Shown: one piece after another, positions 8,702 to 18,200 of the stretch
Position numbering within the stretch: position 1 is the first letter of the stretch
Layout: the number at the start of each line of letters is the position of its first letter
Source: Geothrix oryzisoli
GTDB lineage: Bacteria; Acidobacteriota; Holophagae; Holophagales; Holophagaceae
DNA: 64,000 nt
NCBI RefSeq assembly: GCF_022808865.1
Contig: NZ_JAKZLB010000001.1
Location: 62,001 to 126,000, forward strand
Reading direction: 5' to 3'
Notes under the pieces: generated by a model
Seen by the model: the letters and a program-made list of their open reading frames with translations, nothing else
Told to the model about the DNA's origin: nothing
Databases searched by the model: none
Translations under genes and position numbers: made by a program

Positions 8702-9667
8702 ATGAGCAAGTCGGCCCGCCCCACCGACCGCCCCAACCGCGTCGAGCACGCGTACGAACTGGTGGGCTACACCCCCGTCGTGCGCCTGAACCGCGTGGTG
8801 CCCAAGGGCTCGGCCAAGGTCTATGTGAAGCTGGAAAGCGCCAATCCCGGCGGCAGCGTGAAGGACCGCATCGCCCTGAGCATGATCCAGGATGCCGAGG
8901 CCCGCGGCGCGCTGAAGCCCGGCATGACGCTGCTGGAGGCCACCAGCGGCAACACCGGCATCGGCCTCGCCTTCGTGGCCGCGGCCAAGGGCTACAAGAT
9001 CACGCTGGTGATGCCCGACACCATGACGCAGGAGCGCCGCTCCTTGCTGAAGGCCTATGGTGCGGAGCTGCTGCTGACGCCCGGCTCCGGGGGCATGAAG
9101 GCCGCCGTGGACAAGGCCCAGGAACTGGCGGATGGCGATCCGTCCTACTTCCTGGTGCGCCAGTTCGAGAATCCCGCCAACCCCGCCGTTCATCGCCGCA
9201 CCACGGCCCTGGAGATCCTGGAGCAGGTGCCGGAGCTGGATGCCTTCGTCGCGGGCGTGGGCACCGGCGGCACCGTGACCGGCGTGGGCGAGGTGCTGGC
9301 GGAGAAGAAGCCCGGCACCCTCGTGGTGGCCGTGGAGCCCGAGACCTCGCCCCTGCTGAGCGAAGGGAAGGCCGGCCCGCACAAGCTCCAGGGCCTGGGG
9401 CCGAACTTCGTGCCGGGCATCCTCAACAAGAAGGCCTTCCAGCGCGTCCGCCCCGTGGGCTATGACGATGCCATCGCCATCACCCGCCGCCTGGCCCGGG
9501 AGGAGGGCCTGCTGACGGGCATCAGCACCGGCGCCATCGTCTTCGCGGCGCTGGAGGTGGCCAAGGAGCTGGGTGAGGGCAAGACCGTGGTGGCCGTGCT
9601 CTGCGACACCGGCGAGCGCTACCTGACGCACCCGCTGTTCGCGGAGATCGATGGGCCGGCGCTCTGA
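8702..9667 (+). CDS. cysK: Cysteine synthase A (O-acetylserine sulfhydrylase)
   Basis: A PLP enzyme making L-cysteine from O-acetyl-L-serine and sulfide, 321 residues as usual. The PLP lysine is Lys54 in NPGGSVKDR; the substrate-binding loop TSGNTG is at 81-86; the phosphate-binding GTGGT and the later GISTGA block are present, with Thr where GISSGA is more common. SD GAAGGAG precedes the ATG. The gene has its own strong promoter and is divergent from an Rrf2 regulator. Its stop overlaps the start of a DUF4395 membrane protein (TGATG), implying joint expression. A cystathionine-beta-synthase-like role is less likely, since no CBS domains are attached. Confidence 0.95.
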   Translation: MSKSARPTDRPNRVEHAYELVGYTPVVRLNRVVPKGSAKVYVKLESANPGGSVKDRIALSMIQDAEARGALKPGMTLLEATSGNTGIGLAFVAAAKGYKITLVMPDTMTQERRSLLKAYGAELLLTPGSGGMKAAVDKAQELADGDPSYFLVRQFENPANPAVHRRTTALEILEQVPELDAFVAGVGTGGTVTGVGEVLAEKKPGTLVVAVEPETSPLLSEGKAGPHKLQGLGPNFVPGILNKKAFQRVRPVGYDDAIAITRRLAREEGLLTGISTGAIVFAALEVAKELGEGKTVVAVLCDTGERYLTHPLFAEIDGPAL

Positions 9668-10164
9668 TGGGTCGACCGGCGTTCCGCCCGGGCCCGAGCT
9701 GCCCCATCTCCCGGGACCTCACGGACGAGACGGCCGGCCGTTTCGCCGCCTTCCTGTCGCTGGCGGTGCTGGCCCTGGCCGCGGGGTTCGGCCTAGGCTG
9801 GGCGGTTCTGCTGCTGGCCGCCGACTTCGCCCTGCGCGCCCTGGGGCGCCCGGCCCTCAGTCCGGTGGCGCGCGCGGCGGGCCTCCTGCGCCGCCGGGCT
9901 GGACTGGCCGAACGGAAGATCAATGCCGGACCCAAGCGCTTCGCAGCCTCGGTGGGGTTCCTGTTCTCCCTGGGGATCGGCCTGGCGCTGCTGGCCGGAC
10001 AGCGGGGTCTGGGCCTCGGCCTGGCCGCGGTCCTCGGGGTCTGCGCGGGGCTGGAAGCCTTCTTCGGCTTCTGTCTGGCCTGCCAGGTCCATCCCTGGCT
10101 GCCCTGGGTCCACACCGCCACCGTCCGGCCCCTCTCCGGCGGAGTCGACGAACCGGCGCGCTGA
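9667..10164 (+). CDS. DUF4395-family membrane protein
   Basis: A 165-residue integral membrane protein with about four hydrophobic helices. The N-terminal CPISRDLTDETAGRFAAF, a central ALSPVARAAGLL block and the C-terminal FGFCLACQVHPWL with paired cysteines (CLAC) fit the DUF4395 family. Members of that family often sit near sulfur- or thiol-handling genes such as rhodaneses and thioredoxins; the function is unproven. Here it is translationally coupled to cysK through a TGATG overlap, which supports a sulfur-metabolism or thiol-redox link. The conserved Cys pair might be redox active (inference). Confidence 0.75.
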   Translation: MGRPAFRPGPSCPISRDLTDETAGRFAAFLSLAVLALAAGFGLGWAVLLLAADFALRALGRPALSPVARAAGLLRRRAGLAERKINAGPKRFAASVGFLFSLGIGLALLAGQRGLGLGLAAVLGVCAGLEAFFGFCLACQVHPWLPWVHTATVRPLSGGVDEPAR

Positions 10165-10209
10165 GCGGCGCCCCGTCCTATCCTTGAGGCTGCCACCGAG
10201 GTGCCCAAC

Positions 10210-10839
10210 ATGCGGTTCGCAGCCTTCCCGCTCGTCCTGATCCTGCTTCCTGTGCAGGCCGCCCCCGGGGAGGCCAGGAAGGCCACGGCCTTCGAGCGGG
10301 CGGTGGTCCAGGAGATGAGCGACGCCCGCGTCCAGCCGAAGGCCTACGCGAAGCACCTGCGCGAGCTGCGGCCATATTTCGAGGGCACGCTCTGGAACCG
10401 GCCAGGGCGCGTGCCGTTGCGGACGGAGGAGGGCGTTGCGGCCCTGGACGAGGCCATCGCCTTCCTGGAATCCACGCGGCCCGTGGGCCCCTTGCGCTTC
10501 AACGAGGGCCTCGCCCTGGCGGCCCGGCTGCATGCGCAGGACATCGGGCCCAGGGGCAGCCTCGAGCACACGGGCTCCGACGGCAGCCGCCTCTCGGGCC
10601 GCCTCAACCGGCTGGGCCGCTGGCAGGGGCTCGTCGCGGAGAACATCAGTACGGGAGAGGAGGACGCCCGCCAGGTGGTGATCCAGCTCCTGATCGACGA
10701 CGGTGTGGCCAGCCGCGGCCACCGGAAGAACCTCTTCAACCCGGACCTCCACCAGGCTGGTGCCGGCGCGGCGCCCCATCGGGAGTACCGCACCGTGACG
10801 GTGATCGATTATGCCGATGGGTTCGTGGCGGGGCGGTAG
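10210..10839 (+). CDS. Secreted CAP (SCP/PR-1)-domain protein
   Basis: A 209-residue protein with signal peptide MRFAAFPLVLILLPVQAAPG, then a CAP domain. Family hallmarks are LRFNEGLALAARLHAQDI, GSLEHTGSDGS, GLVAENIS and HRKNLFNPDL; the His/Glu pairs in these blocks form the usual CAP cavity. Bacterial CAP proteins are extracytoplasmic and mostly of unknown biochemical role. The start is set at ATG 10210 because GAGG is correctly spaced and the signal peptide begins there; a GTG nine bases upstream is the alternative. It ends 10 bp before the next gene on the same strand. Confidence 0.83.
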   Translation: MRFAAFPLVLILLPVQAAPGEARKATAFERAVVQEMSDARVQPKAYAKHLRELRPYFEGTLWNRPGRVPLRTEEGVAALDEAIAFLESTRPVGPLRFNEGLALAARLHAQDIGPRGSLEHTGSDGSRLSGRLNRLGRWQGLVAENISTGEEDARQVVIQLLIDDGVASRGHRKNLFNPDLHQAGAGAAPHREYRTVTVIDYADGFVAGR

Positions 10840-10849
10840 GGCAGGGGAG

Positions 10850-11659
10850 ATGGGCCGGCCCCCGGACGCGCAGGCGCAGGGCGGCCGGTGGCGCGGGCCG
10901 CTTCTGGCCGGGCTCCTGGGCGCTTCGCTGCTGGCGGGGCCTCCCTTCTCCACCGATGATCCGGAGCCGGTGGAGTACCACCACATGGAGCTGTACCTGA
11001 GCTGGCTGGGCCTCCGGACGCCCGGCGGCGCCACGGGCAGCCTGCCCCTGGTGGAGTTCAACGACGGCATCCTGCCCGAAACGCAGTTCCACATCGTGGC
11101 CCCCTTGGCCTACGCCAAGCCCGCGGGTGGGCCCGTGACGCGGGGGTACGGGGATACCGAGATCGGACTCAAGGTCCGGGTCCTGCGCGAAACGGACATG
11201 CGGCCCCAGGTGGGCGTCTTCCCCCTGGTGGAGGTTCCCACGGGAGCGGCTGACCGGGGGCTGGGCGCGGGGCACACCCAGGTGTACCTCCCGATCTGGC
11301 TCCAGAAGAGCTGGGGTTCCTGGACCAGCTACGGCGGGTACGGCTGGTGGCGGAACCCGGGGGACGGCCGGCGCAACTGGCACTACCTCGGGTGGCTGCT
11401 CCAGCGCGATCTGTCGGGCTGGGCCACCGTGGGCGGAGAGGTGTTCCGGCGCTCCCCGGCCACCTTGGGTGGACGGGCCTCCGAGGGGTTCAACCTCGGG
11501 GCCATCTTCAACCTGTCGGAGCGGGACCACCTCCTGGTCAGCGCCGGCCGGAACCTGTCGGGCGACCGGGAGACCCACCTCTACCTCGGCTATCAGGTGA
11601 CCCTCGACCTGGAAGGCGCACGCCTCCGCCCCTCCCAGAGCAGGGGCGGTCAGCCCTGA
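10850..11659 (+). CDS. Predicted outer-membrane beta-barrel protein (MetA-pathway/transporter-like)
   Basis: A 269-residue protein with an N-terminal hydrophobic segment (LLAGLLGASLLAGPPFST) and a body of alternating-hydrophobicity strands rich in Tyr, Trp and Gly (YHHMELYLSW, TSYGGYGWWRN, HLYLGYQVTL). The opening GPPFSTDDPEPVEYHHMELYL and the later GYGDTEIGLKVRVL and GVFPLVEVPTG segments resemble the Phenol_MetA_deg-type barrel family often annotated as putative transporters. Thus it is probably an outer-membrane pore or porin-like protein; the substrate is unknown. It lies directly upstream of the Mla-type transporter genes on the same strand, so an outer-membrane partner role is conceivable. 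The start is uncertain; ATG 10811 is an in-frame alternative that would overlap the previous gene. Confidence 0.62.
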   Translation: MGRPPDAQAQGGRWRGPLLAGLLGASLLAGPPFSTDDPEPVEYHHMELYLSWLGLRTPGGATGSLPLVEFNDGILPETQFHIVAPLAYAKPAGGPVTRGYGDTEIGLKVRVLRETDMRPQVGVFPLVEVPTGAADRGLGAGHTQVYLPIWLQKSWGSWTSYGGYGWWRNPGDGRRNWHYLGWLLQRDLSGWATVGGEVFRRSPATLGGRASEGFNLGAIFNLSERDHLLVSAGRNLSGDRETHLYLGYQVTLDLEGARLRPSQSRGGQP

Positions 11660-11697
11660 ACGGCTTTCTGCTAGCCTGGGAGCCATCCCTCGGGTGA

Positions 11698-12486
11698 ATG
11701 ATGGCTTTCCTTGCGCGGCTGGGAGCGCCGGTGCGCGGCTTCCTGGAGTTCCTGGGCGACCAGGCACACCTGGTGTGGCGGACCCTGCGTTCCGGGCTGG
11801 CGCTCCGATCCGGCCAGCTGGCGGTGGTGGGCGGGCAGACGAAGCTCCAGATCCGCTTCACGGGCCTCGACGCCGGGGTGCTCGTGATGGGCACGGCCCT
11901 GCTGCTCGGGGCGGTGACACTCATCCAGGCCTTCAGCCAGCTCTCGGGCCTGGGCGCGGAGAACTACATCGGCACGCTCATGGTGCTCATCATCCTGCGG
12001 GAGCTGGGCCCGCTGCTGACGGCCGTGCTGGTCATCGGCCGCAGCGCCACGGCGATCGCCGCGGAACTGGGGGCCATGCAGCTCAACGGCGAAGTCGACG
12101 CTCTCGCCGTCCACGGGGTGGATCCCTACCGGTATCTGCTGCTGCCCCGCTGGCTGGGGGTGCTGGTGTCGGTCTTCGCCCTGGTGGTGTTCTTCGACGC
12201 CGCGGCCCTGGGCGGCGGCTTCCTGGTGGCCCGCCTGAAGTACGGCGTCACCTGGGGCTTCTTCATGGAATCGGTGCGACAGGCACTGTCAAACCGGGAT
12301 TTCGCGGCGACCCTGCTGAAAGTGGTCTTCATCTCCGGCGCCATCACCTTCCACGCCTGCCACTTCGGGCTCCGCGTCCAGCGCAGCCAGACCGAGATCC
12401 CGCAAGCCGTCACCAGGACCGTGGTATCGGCCCTGGTGGCCGTGTTCGTCATCGACGGCCTCATCGCCGCACTCCTCTACTTCTGA
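11698..12486 (+). CDS. mlaE: MlaE/YrbE-family ABC transporter permease
   Basis: A 262-residue inner-membrane permease of the MCE (Mla) lipid transport system, which moves phospholipids between inner and outer membranes. The diagnostic block LRELGPLLTAVLVIGRSATAIAAELG appears here as RELGPLLTAVLVIGRS followed by AIAAELGAM, and about five membrane helices are visible. It overlaps the ATPase gene by one base (TGATG), and MlaD follows, giving the order E-F-D. The direction of lipid transport cannot be told from sequence. No mlaB or mlaC homologue is seen nearby; these could be absent or elsewhere. Confidence 0.9.
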   Translation: MMAFLARLGAPVRGFLEFLGDQAHLVWRTLRSGLALRSGQLAVVGGQTKLQIRFTGLDAGVLVMGTALLLGAVTLIQAFSQLSGLGAENYIGTLMVLIILRELGPLLTAVLVIGRSATAIAAELGAMQLNGEVDALAVHGVDPYRYLLLPRWLGVLVSVFALVVFFDAAALGGGFLVARLKYGVTWGFFMESVRQALSNRDFAATLLKVVFISGAITFHACHFGLRVQRSQTEIPQAVTRTVVSALVAVFVIDGLIAALLYF

Positions 12487-13151
12487 TGATCCAGGCCCGG
12501 GGCGTCACCTGCGAAGCGCCCGATGGGCGATGCCTGCTGGAGCGGATGGATCTGCAGGTGCCGGAGGGCGGGAACCTCCTGGTGACGGGCCCCAGCGGCT
12601 CCGGGAAGAGCCGCCTGCTGAGGGTGCTTGCGGGGACGGAAAGGCCCCGGAGTGGAGCACTCCGGATTGCGGGCATTGCCGTCTGGCCTGGTGACGGAGC
12701 CCTCCCGCTGGCCGGGCGCGTGCGCCTGGGCTTCGCCTTCGCCGCGGGCGGATTGCTGTCGAACCTCAGCCTGGAGGACAACGTGGCCCTGCCCCTGCGC
12801 TTCCTGGGCCTGGGAAAGCCCGAAGTCGCCCGGCGGACCGCGGACGCCCTGGCGCGGCTCGATCTCGAGGCCGTGGCGGGGCTCCGTCCCCATGCCGTGA
12901 GCGGCGCGGCCCGCAAGCACACGAACCTGGCCCGCGTTCTGGCCCTCGAGCCGCAGCTGGTCCTGCTGGACGATCCCCTGGACGGCCTCGACACTGTGGA
13001 CCGGGCCGTGGCGCTGGAGCTGATCCGGGCCTGGGCCGGGAACTCTGGCCGCACGCTCGTGGTGGCCGCGGAGGACGCCCAGGCCTTTCCCTGGCTGGCG
13101 TCGAACTCCATCCAGCTGGCCCTGGCGGCCACATCTCCGGAGCCAAGATGA
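12486..13151 (+). CDS. MlaF-like ABC ATPase with degenerate catalytic motifs
   Basis: A 221-residue ABC ATPase placed between MlaE and MlaD genes, so the expected energising subunit of the lipid transporter. Walker A is intact (GPSGSGKS). Other motifs deviate: the Q-loop Gln position reads FAAGG, the signature reads VSGAARKH instead of LSGG(Q/M), Walker B ends LLDDP rather than LLDEP, and the H-switch position reads AAED rather than SHD. Known active MlaF proteins keep these residues, so hydrolysis may be slow or unusual (inference). The C-terminus is short. ATGA and TGATG overlaps bind it tightly into the operon. Family assignment by context and fold is good. Confidence 0.82.
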   Translation: MIQARGVTCEAPDGRCLLERMDLQVPEGGNLLVTGPSGSGKSRLLRVLAGTERPRSGALRIAGIAVWPGDGALPLAGRVRLGFAFAAGGLLSNLSLEDNVALPLRFLGLGKPEVARRTADALARLDLEAVAGLRPHAVSGAARKHTNLARVLALEPQLVLLDDPLDGLDTVDRAVALELIRAWAGNSGRTLVVAAEDAQAFPWLASNSIQLALAATSPEPR

Positions 13152-14113
13152 ACTTCGAGAAGCAGGATGCCCGCCTCGGGCTCTTCGTCATCCTGGCCCT
13201 GGCCCTCTTTGCCGGCGTGCTGGCCTACAAGAACGCCCGTGCCGTGACGGAGAAATCGTATCCGCTGGTGGTCCGTCTGGATCAGATGGAAGGACTGGTG
13301 CCCGGTACCGACGTGCAGCTGAAGGGCTATCGGGTGGGCGCCGTGGAGCGGGTGGACATGCGCCAGGAAGGCTCGGACTACGACTTCCTGGCCACCCTGG
13401 CCGTGCGCGCGGACATCCGGCTGTGGCGAGGCACCCGCGCGGTGGTGGCGCCCAAGGGGGTGGGCAGCGTGATGCTCGACCTGCGCCTGCCCCCGCCCGG
13501 GGAACGCCTGGTGCTGCTGGCGCCAGGCGAGCAGATCCCAGGGGAGGAGGGCGTATCCCTGGGCGGTGTGCTGGAGCGTGCCGACCGCCTGCTGGCGAAC
13601 CTGAATGCCTCTCTCGACACCGTGCGTGAGCGCCTCCGGCAGAAGGGGCTGGGGGACCTGCTGGAGCACCCCTCCGTGGCCCAGGCCCTGCGCTCCCTGG
13701 ATGCCACCCTGCGCGAGTTCCAGGCCCTGGCCCGGGAGGGGCGGGGCCTGGCCTCCCATGCGGACCGCAGCATGGGGGAGGCCGACAAGGCCCTGGAGGA
13801 CCTGGAGCGGAGCCTGGCCGTGACCCGGGGACTCCTGGAGAAGCGGGCCCCGGAGCTGGACCAGATCCTGATGAGCCTGGCCTCGGCCCTCCAGCAGTCG
13901 GACGCGCTGCTGACGCGGTTCCGGGCGGAGGACCAGCCCGAGCTGGAGGCCAGCCTCAAGGCGCTGCGGCGGTCCCTGGATTCCGCGGAGGAACTGCTGC
14001 AACTGCTGAAACAGAAGCCCAGCCGGGTCATCTGGGGCACCCCTGGTCAAGCTGAGCGGGAGAAGGCCCGGAAGGCACTGGAGGCGGCCAAGGCTGTACC
14101 GCCACCGAAGTAG
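13148..14113 (+). CDS. MlaD/MCE-domain substrate-binding protein
   Basis: A 321-residue membrane-anchored protein: a short cytoplasmic tail, one N-terminal helix (LGLFVILALALFAGVLAY), then an MCE domain (about 35-120) with PLVVRLDQMEGLVPGTDVQLKGYRVGAV, a hallmark of the family. The rest is long, charged and largely helical (about 140-300), predicted coiled coil, able to build a periplasmic needle or bridge. With MlaE and the ATPase it forms a phospholipid trafficking complex. It overlaps the ATPase gene by ATGA. The single MCE domain matches MlaD rather than PqiB/YebT. The coiled-coil length suggests a tunnel toward the outer membrane (inference). Confidence 0.87.
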   Translation: MNFEKQDARLGLFVILALALFAGVLAYKNARAVTEKSYPLVVRLDQMEGLVPGTDVQLKGYRVGAVERVDMRQEGSDYDFLATLAVRADIRLWRGTRAVVAPKGVGSVMLDLRLPPPGERLVLLAPGEQIPGEEGVSLGGVLERADRLLANLNASLDTVRERLRQKGLGDLLEHPSVAQALRSLDATLREFQALAREGRGLASHADRSMGEADKALEDLERSLAVTRGLLEKRAPELDQILMSLASALQQSDALLTRFRAEDQPELEASLKALRRSLDSAEELLQLLKQKPSRVIWGTPGQAEREKARKALEAAKAVPPPK

Positions 14114-14311
14114 CTGGGGCCTCGGCGCATAGGTGGCGGGACCGGCTGGTTCGAATTTTGCGACCTTGTTTCAGGCTCAACTGGGCCCATCCTGGGGGTC
14201 TCTTTCCAGGGGGCCCCGTGGCTTGCGGGACCCTTGTGGGTGTCCTACACGCGCTTCCCGTCGGAGGCCGGTCCTTCGTTTGGGACAGCGCCTGATCCAG
14301 CAGGAGGATCC

Positions 14312-14866
14312 ATGGGCAGCATCGCAACCATCCACAACGGCGTGAATGTGGATGCCCTCAACACCACCGTCTCGATGGTGAAGGCCAATCCCGCCCTCGC
14401 CAAGTTCACCTTCCGGTCCAAGGCCAAATGGATCAACGGAGCCCACTCCCAGAGCACCTTCGATTCGCTCTACGGGGCAGGCATGGAGCACAAGCGGAGC
14501 ACGCCGATGTTCCTCGAAGCGGACGAGCCCGAGGCCCTCCTGGGGACCGACTTGGCGCCCAATGCCGGGGAGGCGGCGCTCCACGCCCTCAGCGCCTGCC
14601 TGAGCGTGACCTACGCCTATAACGCCACGGCGATGGGCCTGGACATCAGCAGCCTGAGCTTCGACATGGAGACCGACTCGGATCTCCAGGGCTTCCTGGA
14701 ACTGGACAAGAACATCCGGCCCGGTCTGTCCCAGATCCGGGTGAAGGTGAACCTCGCCTGCAGCGGCACCCCGGCCCAGATCCAGGAACTCCACGATCGG
14801 GTGATCCGCACCTCGCCGCTCTACGACACCTTCAAGAATCCCGTGGACATCAAGATGAGCCACTGA
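14312..14866 (+). CDS. OsmC-family protein
   Basis: A 184-residue OsmC-superfamily protein; members reduce organic hydroperoxides or bind small electrophiles using a reactive cysteine. The expected peroxidatic cysteine is Cys96 in HALSACLSVTYAYNA. At the position of the second (resolving) cysteine, usually in a CP-(V/I)-S context, this protein has RTSPLYD, so a classical Ohr/OsmC peroxidase cycle is doubtful. SD AGGAGG precedes the ATG. The gene stands alone: about 200 bp from mlaD with no clear signal, and followed by a GC-rich hairpin. It is cytoplasmic. The family call is firm, the activity is not. Confidence 0.87.
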   Translation: MGSIATIHNGVNVDALNTTVSMVKANPALAKFTFRSKAKWINGAHSQSTFDSLYGAGMEHKRSTPMFLEADEPEALLGTDLAPNAGEAALHALSACLSVTYAYNATAMGLDISSLSFDMETDSDLQGFLELDKNIRPGLSQIRVKVNLACSGTPAQIQELHDRVIRTSPLYDTFKNPVDIKMSH

Positions 14867-14900
14867 GGGCTCAGTCCACTGCAGGTGCAGGTCTGTTCTG

Positions 14901-14935
14901 AGCGGGGCGGTGTGGCCTGGGCCAGCCGCCCCGCT
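14901..14935 (+). terminator. GC-rich hairpin downstream of the OsmC gene
   Basis: AGCGGGGCGG (14901-14910) pairs with CCGCCCCGCT (14926-14935) in a perfect 10-bp stem with a 15-base loop. There is no U-tract after it, so it may be a weak or factor-assisted terminator or an mRNA 3'-end stabiliser. Confidence 0.45.
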
Positions 14936-15093
14936 GCGATGTACGGGATCCCTCCGGGCGATGGAGGTGGATCCGGATCGAACGGAAGACGAGGGGCAGC
15001 GGCCCTGAAGCGGGCACTCGCGTCCTCGGGAGCAGGAGACGAACAACTCCAGAACGCCGACCGGAGGGCTGGGTTGAGCATTGATTACCTTTG

Positions 15094-15109
15094 TGTGATC
15101 AATATCACA
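15094..15109. promoter_or_regulatory. Perfect CRP/FNR-family palindrome (TGTGA-N6-TCACA)
   Basis: The sequence TGTGATCAATATCACA is an exact match to the CRP consensus half-sites TGTGA and TCACA with a 6-bp spacer. It lies about 106 bp upstream of the histidine-kinase start in an AT-rich pocket. The position suits activation or repression by a CRP/FNR-type regulator, whose identity cannot be read here. Confidence 0.65.
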
Positions 15110-15214
15110 AGCCCGATTCCGCGATCGTTGAATCGAGTTATGAAATTCAATGCAATGGCTGGAGAACCTGGACAACTCCGCGATTCTCCCTTCGAAAACG
15201 AGATCTGGCCCTGA

Positions 15215-18200
15215 ATGGATCGCCTCCCGGGAGTGTGGTTGTTGACCGGTCCCCCGCTCATGCAGAAGGTCGCCCGCCGCACCATCCTCGGGCTTGGCCT
15301 GACCATCTGCACTGTGGGCCTTCTGGCGCTGCTCGGCTTCGTCCTGGAAACCCGGTATCTCGCCGCCATCAGCCAGGGCATGGTGCCCATGTCCCCCACG
15401 GCGGCGGTTCTGGTGCTGGTGCTGGGGGGAGCGTTGCTGCTGGAGAGGGTCTGGCCAGGCTCTGCGCTGCTGCGGCGCGTGGCCAGGGGCCTGGTTCTGG
15501 CTGGACTGTGCCTTGGCCTGGCGGTGGTGGCCTGGCGCCTGCTGGGGCTTGTACCCGTTCTCGGGCGCTGGGCGATTCCCGGACGGCCTGCGTCGCTCCT
15601 CACGGGGCTGGCCATTTCCTTCTCCGCGTCATCAATGCTCGTGCGCCGGCGGATGCGGCAGGTCGCCTCGCTCCTGGCCCAGGTCCCCCTGGTGATCGGC
15701 ACGGTGGTGCTGATCAGCTATGCGGCCGGAGCGCCGCTGTTGTACGAGTCGGGCCTCGCACCCATGTCCCTGCCTTCGGCCTTCTGCTCCGTCGGTTTCG
15801 GTCTCGCGTTGATGCTCGCGGCCGGGTGCGATACCTGGCCTCTGGCCGTGTTCGGTTTTGTGCCGGGGCATGGGCGCGGCCCCCGGCCCCTCTGGTTCAC
15901 CACAGGCCCCCTGGCGCTGTTCCTGCTGCTCGGCGTGCTGGTCCTCAGCGGCGGTTCATTCTTCCTCCGGGCCCAGCTCAAGGCGACCCGCACGCAGGTG
16001 CACACGGAGCTGTCGACCATCGCGGAGTTCAAGGCCCATCAGATCGAGGCCTGGATGGCGGAACGCCGCGCCGTCGCCGATCGGGTGGCACGGGGGAACC
16101 TGATCCAGGGGGCGTTCCGGCGGTTCCTGGCCGAAGCGCCCGGGGCGCCGCCCGAAGCGCAGCTGCGGGCCTCGATGGAGGATCTGCAACGCGGGACCTA
16201 CCGGCGGGTGGTGTTGTTCGACCGGCTGGGCCGGGTCCGGATCTCGGTGCCCAGTGGAGAGGCCTTCAGCGATGAAGACAGGGATGCCTCCGAACTCCAG
16301 GCGGCTCTGCGATCCAAGGAGGTCATGATCCGCGACCTCCATCAGCATCCGGGCAAGCCGGATATCCACCTCAGCCTGTGGATACCGATCGGGGCGAGCT
16401 CAGAGCCCGGCTCCCTGGCCGAGGGGACCCTGCTGCTGGTCATGGACCCCCGGACATTTCTCTATCCGTTGGTCACGTCCTGGCCCACGGCCAGCCCCAG
16501 CGCCGAGACGCTGCTGGTGCGCCGGGGGGGTGACGAGATCCTCTACCTGAGTGAATTCCGGCACAGGGCCCAGCCGGCCCTGAGTCTCCGTCTGCCACTG
16601 AAGGCCGACCCCAGCATGCCCTCGGCCCTGGCGGCGCGTGGCCAAGAGGGCCTGGTGGCGGGTCTGGACTATCGCGGAGAACCCGTTCTGGCGGCCATCC
16701 ATCAGATCCGGGCCATGCCCTGGGGCATGGTGACGAAGGTGGATGAGGCCGAGGTTTACGGCCCTCTGCGCCGGCGGATCTGGCTCGGGGGGATCGGGCT
16801 CATCGGCATTGTGGTCATCGTCGCCGCCGGGCTGGGCTTGATGGTGCGGCATCACGATGCCGAGATGGTCCGCAGGCAGCTGAACCTCTCCCAGCGCTTC
16901 GAAGGGCTGATGCGCCAAGCCAACGACATCATCCTGCTGATGGACGGGGAAGGGCGGATCCGGGAGGCGAACGCCCGGGCCGTGGAGCACTACGGCTATT
17001 CCCTCGCGGAGCTCCAGAGCATGAGTGCGATGGACCTGCGCGTGACCGAGACTCATGCCGAGGGCGTTTCCCAGTTCGCCAGGATGAAGGCCCTGGGGGC
17101 GACCCGCTTCGAGACGGTGCATCGCCGCAAGGACGGCAGCACCTTCTCGGCGGAAGTCAGTGCCAAGGTGGTGGACCTGGGGGACGAGCAGATCGTCGTC
17201 AGCTTCATCCGGGATGTCACGGAGCGCCTGGCCCAGCAGCGGGAACTCCAGCGCATGACCCAGCTCTATGCCGCCCTCAGCCAGGTGAACCAGGCCATCG
17301 TGTGGACGAGCTCCCGCGAAGATCTGTTCGCGAGGCTCTGCGAAGCCCTCGTGAAGCACGGACGGTTCCGGATGGCCTGGGTCGGCCTGGATGATCCGGT
17401 CACGCACCAGGTGGCCCGGGCCGCCCAGTGTGGTGACATGGCGGGCTACCTGGACACTCTTGACGTGCGCAGCGATGATACGCCCATCGGCCACGGCCCC
17501 ATGGGCACCGCGATCCGGGAGGGCAGCCACTGCGTCTTCAACGATTACCTGGGCCTGCCGGATTCGGGGGCCTGGCGGGAGGCCGCCATCCGGTCGGGCT
17601 TCGCCTCCGCCGCGGCCTTCCCCATCCGCGAGGGAGGGCAGGTGATCGGCGCCCTGGCCGTCTATGCCGGGGAGAAATATTTCTTCGGGGTCCATGAGGC
17701 CGAGCTGCTCGCCGAGGCGGCCATGGATGTGTCCTACGCCCTGGACCATCTGGCGGGCGAGGCCCGCCGCCGCGAGGCCGAGGCCGCGCTGAAGAAGAGC
17801 GAGCGCCTGCTGAGGGAGGCCCAGGAGGCGGGTGGCGTCGGGACTTATACCTGGGACATCGGGAAGGACGAGTGGACGAGCAGCCCCTACCTCGACCGGA
17901 TCTTCGGCATCGGACCTGACTATCCCCGGACCCTGGCCGGCTGGACCGATCTCGTCCCCCCGGGCCCCCGCGAGCAGCTCGCAGGCTATGTCGCCGGGAT
18001 CATCGAACGCCGCGAGCGTTTCGACCTCGCGTACCCCATCGTCCGCCCATCCGATGGCGCCTCCCGATGGGTGCATGGCCGGGGGGAGCTGCACTGGGAT
18101 CCGGAAGGCCGGCCAGCGGAGCTGGTCGGCGTCATCCAGGACATCACCGAGCAGAAGGAAGATGAGCAGGCCCTCCGGAAGATCTCGGTGGCCATGGAGC

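Larger units (their letters stand above)
14867..15214. other. 348-bp intergenic region before the hybrid histidine kinase
   Basis: It contains the hairpin at 14901-14935, a second imperfect hairpin near 14945-14975 (GGATCC/CTCC arms), and an AT-rich stretch from about 15080 to 15170 with a perfect CRP/FNR-like palindrome at 15094-15109. No convincing small gene or tRNA was seen. The AT-rich part probably holds the histidine-kinase promoter, but no -10/-35 pair is clear. Confidence 0.6.

Noticed and set aside
14885-15214. Short plus-strand open frame before the histidine kinase.
   Set aside because: No SD, no homology, poor codon bias; it covers the palindrome and the AT-rich promoter-like region.
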